NCBI GenBank assembly: GCA_047620825.1
Contig: JBLHOC010000118.1
Coordinates: 1 to 10,183 of the forward strand
Direction: 5' to 3'
From: UBA987 sp047620825
GTDB taxonomy: Bacteria > Bacteroidota > Bacteroidia > NS11-12g > UBA9320
Length of the DNA stretch: 10,183 nt
Position numbers and translations under genes: made by a program. The first letter of the stretch is position 1. Each line of letters begins with the position of its first letter. Below are positions 6,055 to 10,183 of this stretch, in pieces. The notes beneath the pieces are model-generated. The model ran no database searches and had not been told where the DNA came from. It saw only the letters and a program-made list of their open reading frames with translations.

Positions 6055-8187
6055 ATGTACCAGAAATCATTGCGTTACGGCAGAATTAGCATTCTATTAA
6101 TAACACTAGGCCTGTTTGCATTTACCCCTTCCGAAAAGGAAGAAGGAATGTATCCTTTAGCTCAGCTTGGTAGTCTTGACTTGAAAAAAGCAGGACTAGA
6201 AATGGCGCAATCTGATATTTACCAACCAGGTAAAATCGGATTAACAAACGCGTTAGTAAGGTTGGGTGGATGTACTGGCTCTTTTATTTCAGAAAATGGA
6301 TTAATCATTACAAATCATCATTGCGTATTTGGCGCAGTGGCGTCTGCAAGTACACCAGAGAATAACTATTTAGAGAATGGTTTTTATGCCAAGAATGAGG
6401 AAGAGGAAATTAAAACTACGTTGCCAGTTCGTATTACCATGTCTTTCGAAGACGTAAGTAGCCAAGTTTTAGATCAGGTAGATCCAAGTAGCACACCTCA
6501 AGCACAACAAAAAACGATATCAGACAATATCGAACGCATCACAAAAGAAGAACAAGATGAAAATCCTGATCTAAAAATAGAGATTTCTGAAATGTTTGTT
6601 GGCAAGTACTACACCCTTTTTCGATACAAGATGTTAAACGATGTAAGGCTGGTATACGTTCCACCTAAGGCCGTTGGCAAGTTTGGTGGCGAAACAGATA
6701 ATTGGATCTGGCCAAGACATAACGGGGATTTTAGTGTGGTAAGGGCGTATGAAAATGGCAAACCTTACCATCCAGAGAAATACCTTAAAATTGACGTGAA
6801 CGGTACACAGGAAAATGACTTCGTATTTGTTTTAGGATATCCAGGTAGTACTTACAGACATTATCCTGCCCAATTTCTTACTTACCAAAATGATCATTTA
6901 TTACCAGTGATTTCCTCTTGGTTCGACGAAAGAATCGATTTACTGAAACAAGATGCAAAAGGAGATGTTGCCAAAGAATTACGATATGCAAGTACGCTCG
7001 CCTCTTTAAGCAACACGACTAAAAACTTTAAAGGAAAACTACAAGGATTACGACGTACTGATATAATAGAGCAGCGGTACGCCGTTCAATCGAAAATGCA
7101 ATTTTTTGCAAAAAACAACAGAAACTCTGCTGATGATGAGGTGATTCCAAGAATTGTTGCGTTGTATAAACGTAAGAATGAGATTGCGGATGACTTTATA
7201 CTTTTAAATCAAATGTACTCGGCATCTGGTATGTTCTATGCTGCACACATGCGCAACGTGTTGAAACTGGAGTATGACAATACAGACAAACGCAAAAAAG
7301 CAGATTGGTTAGCAAACTCTGACAAGGTTATGAAAAGAGTTAAATCTGGCTATCGCGTAATTTCAACTGAAATAGACCAAAAGTTATTCGGGTCATTGGT
7401 GTATCGTGTTTATGCTTCTAACAGTGGTAGGGCCAATGGATTGTTGGCATATCTTGGTTTGGAAAATCCGACCAAAGAAGAAGTAATTGAGGCTGTAGGC
7501 AAAATATGGGCATCATCTACATATTCCGACAAGGTCAAAACGGTAGATGTGATTGACAATAAGCCACTTAAATTCATTAAGTGTAAAGATAAAATTCAAG
7601 ATTTGGCAGCGATTGTTAGTCCAATTACGACTCAATTGCGCAAGGAATGGACCGAAATAAACGCAGAAGTGAATGCACTAATGCCTCGCTTAGCAGATAT
7701 TAAGCAGTCGTATTTAGGTGGGAATTTTATTCCAGATGCCAATGCAACGCTTCGGTTGACATACGGTTATGTGAAAGGTTATAGCCCAAGCGATGCTGTA
7801 TATAATGATCCGTATACAACACTTGACGGAATCCTTGAAAAAGCACAACCTACTGGAGACTATTATATGCCGGAAAACATTTTGGAAAAATTCAAAACGG
7901 TACATGCGAACGATAATCTTAAGCATCCTAAAAACCATCAGGTCGTTGTTGGCATCTTGTACAATTTAGATACAACCGGTGGTAATAGTGGTAGTCCAAT
8001 CTTAAATGCAAAAGGTGAACTTGTTGGTGTAAACTTTGATCGTGCTTTCTCAGCAACCATTAACGATTTCGAATGGAACGAATCTTATAGCCGCTCCATT
8101 GGTGTGGACATTAGATATGTACTCTATGTAATGAAATACATTAGTGGTGCAGATGCAGTGTTGGAAGAACTAGATATTGAGCTATAA
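6055..8187 (+). CDS. S46-family dipeptidyl peptidase, DPP11-like specificity residue
   Basis: S46 peptidases are periplasmic chymotrypsin-fold serine enzymes that remove dipeptides from oligopeptide N-termini. The 710-residue length is typical. A hydrophobic stretch at 11-23 is a probable signal peptide, though without a clear AxA cleavage site. The likely triad is His89 (TNHHC, 86-90), Asp225 (WPRHNGDFS) and Ser645 (TTGGNSGSP). Cys73 and Cys90 are placed for the conserved disulfide near the histidine. Between the two halves of the protease fold lies the helical region (about 290-600) characteristic of S46. Eighteen residues after the serine is Arg663 (VNFDR), the position of Arg673 in Porphyromonas gingivalis DPP11 that selects Asp/Glu at P1; DPP7 has Gly there. 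The N-terminal region (GMYPLAQLGS, GGCTGSFISENG) differs from the standard GMW form, suggesting a separate S46 clade. It follows mlaF by eight bases. Confidence 0.92.
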   Translation: MYQKSLRYGRISILLITLGLFAFTPSEKEEGMYPLAQLGSLDLKKAGLEMAQSDIYQPGKIGLTNALVRLGGCTGSFISENGLIITNHHCVFGAVASASTPENNYLENGFYAKNEEEEIKTTLPVRITMSFEDVSSQVLDQVDPSSTPQAQQKTISDNIERITKEEQDENPDLKIEISEMFVGKYYTLFRYKMLNDVRLVYVPPKAVGKFGGETDNWIWPRHNGDFSVVRAYENGKPYHPEKYLKIDVNGTQENDFVFVLGYPGSTYRHYPAQFLTYQNDHLLPVISSWFDERIDLLKQDAKGDVAKELRYASTLASLSNTTKNFKGKLQGLRRTDIIEQRYAVQSKMQFFAKNNRNSADDEVIPRIVALYKRKNEIADDFILLNQMYSASGMFYAAHMRNVLKLEYDNTDKRKKADWLANSDKVMKRVKSGYRVISTEIDQKLFGSLVYRVYASNSGRANGLLAYLGLENPTKEEVIEAVGKIWASSTYSDKVKTVDVIDNKPLKFIKCKDKIQDLAAIVSPITTQLRKEWTEINAEVNALMPRLADIKQSYLGGNFIPDANATLRLTYGYVKGYSPSDAVYNDPYTTLDGILEKAQPTGDYYMPENILEKFKTVHANDNLKHPKNHQVVVGILYNLDTTGGNSGSPILNAKGELVGVNFDRAFSATINDFEWNESYSRSIGVDIRYVLYVMKYISGADAVLEELDIEL

Positions 8188-8190
8188 CAG

Positions 8191-8208
8191 CTTTATTATC
8201 GAATAAAG
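8191..8208. other. Short AT-rich hairpin after the first S46 gene
   Basis: CTTTATT (8191-8197) and AATAAAG (8202-8208) form a perfect 7-base-pair stem with an ATCG loop, starting three bases after the stop codon. The stem has one G:C pair and no T-run follows, so it is at most a weak terminator or an RNA 3'-end stabiliser. The 112-base spacer to the next gene otherwise holds only the candidate promoter described separately. Confidence 0.3.
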
Positions 8209-8224
8209 GTATTCATGTGTATTA

Positions 8225-8259
8225 TTGGATATAAGAAGTCGCTGAAACCCTTATTTTCG
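8225..8259 (+). promoter_or_regulatory. Weak candidate promoter of the second S46 gene
   Basis: TTG at 8225-8227 and TATTTTCG at 8252-8259 (one mismatch to TAnnTTTG) are separated by 24 bases, slightly longer than usual. The start would lie near 8263-8266, leaving a leader of about 35 bases to the ATG at 8300. The spacer is long enough for an independent promoter, but read-through from the upstream gene is equally possible. Confidence 0.3.
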
Positions 8260-8299
8260 CAGTCTGTTTTAAATTAGTTGTAATAATATTAAGAATAAA

Positions 8300-10183
8300 A
8301 TGAAGAAAATTTACCTTGTATTGGCCTTATTGATTGTTGGGTTCGGTATTAAAGCAAAAGCGGATGAAGGCATGTGGTTACCACACCTTATCCAAGGTCA
8401 AACGTACAATGAAATGGTGCGTTTAGGCGTAAAGCTAACTCCAGAGCAAATTTATGACGTAAATAATTCAAGTCTAAAAGACGCGATTGTACGTTTAGGA
8501 AGAGGATTTTGTACTGGAGAGGTTATCTCTGATCAGGGTCTAGTGTTAACAAATCACCACTGTGGTTTTAATGCAATCCAAAGCCTAAGTTCTACAGGAG
8601 AAAAAAACTACCTAGAAAGAGGTTTCTGGGCGATGAAGAAAAAAGAGGAATTAGCAGCTGGTTTTTCCATGTCATTTTTACAAAAGATTGAGGATGTAAC
8701 GGAAGAGATTACCGAAGACCTTACAGACGATATGACTTTGGCTGACAGATCTGCTAAAATTCAAAAGCGAATGGCTGCTATTCAAAAGGAATACACAGAC
8801 AAAGACGCTCACATTAGCGCTCAAGTAAGGGTATTCTTTGAAGGAAATAATTACTATGTATTTATATATGAAACATTCCCAGACGTAAGATTAGTAGGTG
8901 CTCCACCACAATCACTAGGTAAATTTGGTGGTGAAACAGACAATTGGATGTGGCCACGTCACACGTGTGATTTTTCAATGTTTAGAATCTACGCGGACAA
9001 GGACAACAAGCCTGCTGAATACAGCGATGACAACGTACCATACAAACCAAAGCATCACTTACCGGTTTCTACAAAAGGAATCAAAAACGGTGATTATGCC
9101 ATGATCTTTGGATATCCAGGTAGTACAGATCGATACCTTACATCTTACGGTGTAGACTTCGCTGTAGAAACTGAGTTTCCAGCTCGTGTTAAGGTTAGAA
9201 GACAAAAATTAGACATTTACGAGAAATACATGTCTATGAATGAAGCCAACAAACTAAAGTATGCGTCTAAATACGCAGGTGTTAGTAATTACTGGAAAAA
9301 CTTTATGGGTCAAGCCAGAGGTTTGAAACGATTGAATATTGCGGATAGAAAAAAATCGGAAGAAACGGCTTTTAATACTTGGGCAAATGCTGATCCAACT
9401 AGAAAAGCGATCTATGGTAACGTAATTCCTTTATACGAAAAGGGATTCGCGCAATTACATAAAAACAAAATGTCGCGTGTGTATTTGGTTGAAGAGGCCA
9501 TTATTGGTATTGAAGGGTTGTTATATGCCTTCCGATTTGAAGCGTTGGCTATCGATACTTTAAAGGAGGAAACCAGGTCAAAGATTGCCGCACGTTTAAA
9601 TGGGGCAGTTGAAGGTCATTACAAGGATTACATCAAAGAATTGGATCAAGAAGTGTGTGCCGCAATGTTGCGTAACTTCTACAACGATATTCCGAAAGAT
9701 CAGCAACCTACTGATTTCTTAAAAATGGTTAGCAAATTCAAAGGCGACTTTGATAAAATTGCTGCTGTTATTTATAAGAAATCTGTTTTTGTTGACAAGG
9801 CTAAGACGCTCGCTTTCTTGGAAAAAGCAAATATCAAGAAGTTGAAAAAGGATCCAATGTTTAAGATAATGGATATGTTCATCTCTCATTACAGAGAAGT
9901 AGTTGTTCCTGGTATCCAAGCTTCAAGCGAATCACTTGCTAAAGCAAAACGGTTATACGTGAAAGGTTTAATTGAGATGAATAAGAACAGAACTTATTCT
10001 TCTGATGCGAATAGCACAATGCGTTTAACTTATGGTTCTATTAAGGATTATTACCCTGCAGATGCGGTTCATTATGACTATTTCACTACGATGGAAGGTA
10101 TCCTTGAAAAATTTGTTCCAGGTGATTTAGAATTTGACTTACCTGAGCGTTTTGTTGAATTAGCGAAGAGTAGAAACTACGGT
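8300..10183 (+). CDS. S46-family dipeptidyl peptidase (DPP7/DPP11 type), 3' end missing
   Basis: The frame is open from the ATG at 8300 to the right edge, 628 codons without a stop, so the gene is cut by the window and lacks roughly its last 80-100 residues. It has a clear Sec signal peptide (MKKIYLVLALLIVGFG, cleavage after AKA at residue 21), giving a mature N-terminus DEGMWLPHL of the standard S46 kind. His87 in TNHHCGF and Asp224 in WPRHTCDFS are the visible triad members; Cys71 and Cys88 match the conserved disulfide. The segment RLTYGSIKDYYPADAVHYDY near the end aligns with RLTYGYVKGYSPSDAVYNDP of the upstream peptidase. The catalytic serine and the residue 18 positions after it lie beyond the window, so Asp/Glu versus hydrophobic P1 preference cannot be read. 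No Shine-Dalgarno precedes the start. It should act in the periplasm on imported oligopeptides. Confidence 0.92.
   Translation, partial: MKKIYLVLALLIVGFGIKAKADEGMWLPHLIQGQTYNEMVRLGVKLTPEQIYDVNNSSLKDAIVRLGRGFCTGEVISDQGLVLTNHHCGFNAIQSLSSTGEKNYLERGFWAMKKKEELAAGFSMSFLQKIEDVTEEITEDLTDDMTLADRSAKIQKRMAAIQKEYTDKDAHISAQVRVFFEGNNYYVFIYETFPDVRLVGAPPQSLGKFGGETDNWMWPRHTCDFSMFRIYADKDNKPAEYSDDNVPYKPKHHLPVSTKGIKNGDYAMIFGYPGSTDRYLTSYGVDFAVETEFPARVKVRRQKLDIYEKYMSMNEANKLKYASKYAGVSNYWKNFMGQARGLKRLNIADRKKSEETAFNTWANADPTRKAIYGNVIPLYEKGFAQLHKNKMSRVYLVEEAIIGIEGLLYAFRFEALAIDTLKEETRSKIAARLNGAVEGHYKDYIKELDQEVCAAMLRNFYNDIPKDQQPTDFLKMVSKFKGDFDKIAAVIYKKSVFVDKAKTLAFLEKANIKKLKKDPMFKIMDMFISHYREVVVPGIQASSESLAKAKRLYVKGLIEMNKNRTYSSDANSTMRLTYGSIKDYYPADAVHYDYFTTMEGILEKFVPGDLEFDLPERFVELAKSRNYG

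Noticed and set aside
9719..9919. Minus-strand open frame of 66 codons near the right end
   Set aside because: It is antisense to the second S46 peptidase, which has an uninterrupted 628-codon frame with family motifs on both sides.

Overview
The window looks like chromosomal DNA from a member of the phylum Bacteroidota, probably Flavobacteriales. The evidence is: a secreted protein with a type IX secretion (T9SS) C-terminal sorting domain, two S46-family dipeptidyl peptidases, AT-rich spacers, mostly absent Shine-Dalgarno sequences, and several matches to the Bacteroidota promoter consensus (TTG then TAnnTTTG). The genus cannot be read from the sequence. There are no mobile elements, CRISPR arrays, rRNA or tRNA genes. 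Coding density is very high and no gene-free stretch exceeds about 115 bases.

Left part (1-2350): the 3' end of lpxA (lipid A biosynthesis) runs straight into a small stand-alone ABC-type ATPase whose Q-loop and H-loop residues are non-canonical. A family 2 glycosyltransferase converges on it from the minus strand. Divergent from the glycosyltransferase, and only 25 bases away, is mnmD, the methyltransferase for the last step of tRNA wobble-uridine mnm5 modification. A strong hairpin with a flanking A/T tract closes mnmD and the convergent gene to its right.

Middle part (2351-4508): two minus-strand genes, a T9SS-targeted secreted protein of unknown function and, upstream of it, a short-chain dehydrogenase/reductase. 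The spacer between them holds a good -7 promoter box and an imperfect inverted repeat that may be an operator.

Right part (4509-10183): a plus-strand cluster begins with an MlaE-type permease and MlaF-type ATPase (phospholipid or lipid transport at the inner membrane, no MCE/MlaD partner in view). Eight bases later comes a complete S46 peptidase carrying the arginine that marks Asp/Glu-specific DPP11. After a 112-base spacer comes a second, divergent S46 peptidase that runs off the right edge before its catalytic serine. The two peptidases probably release dipeptides from oligopeptides in the periplasm, as expected for a peptide-feeding Bacteroidota.

Most of the window is ordinary housekeeping and envelope genes. 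I did not find a convincing new system. The points most worth a second look are the ABC ATPase with altered switch residues beside lpxA, the S46 pair with its specificity residue, and the inverted repeat at the T9SS gene promoter.
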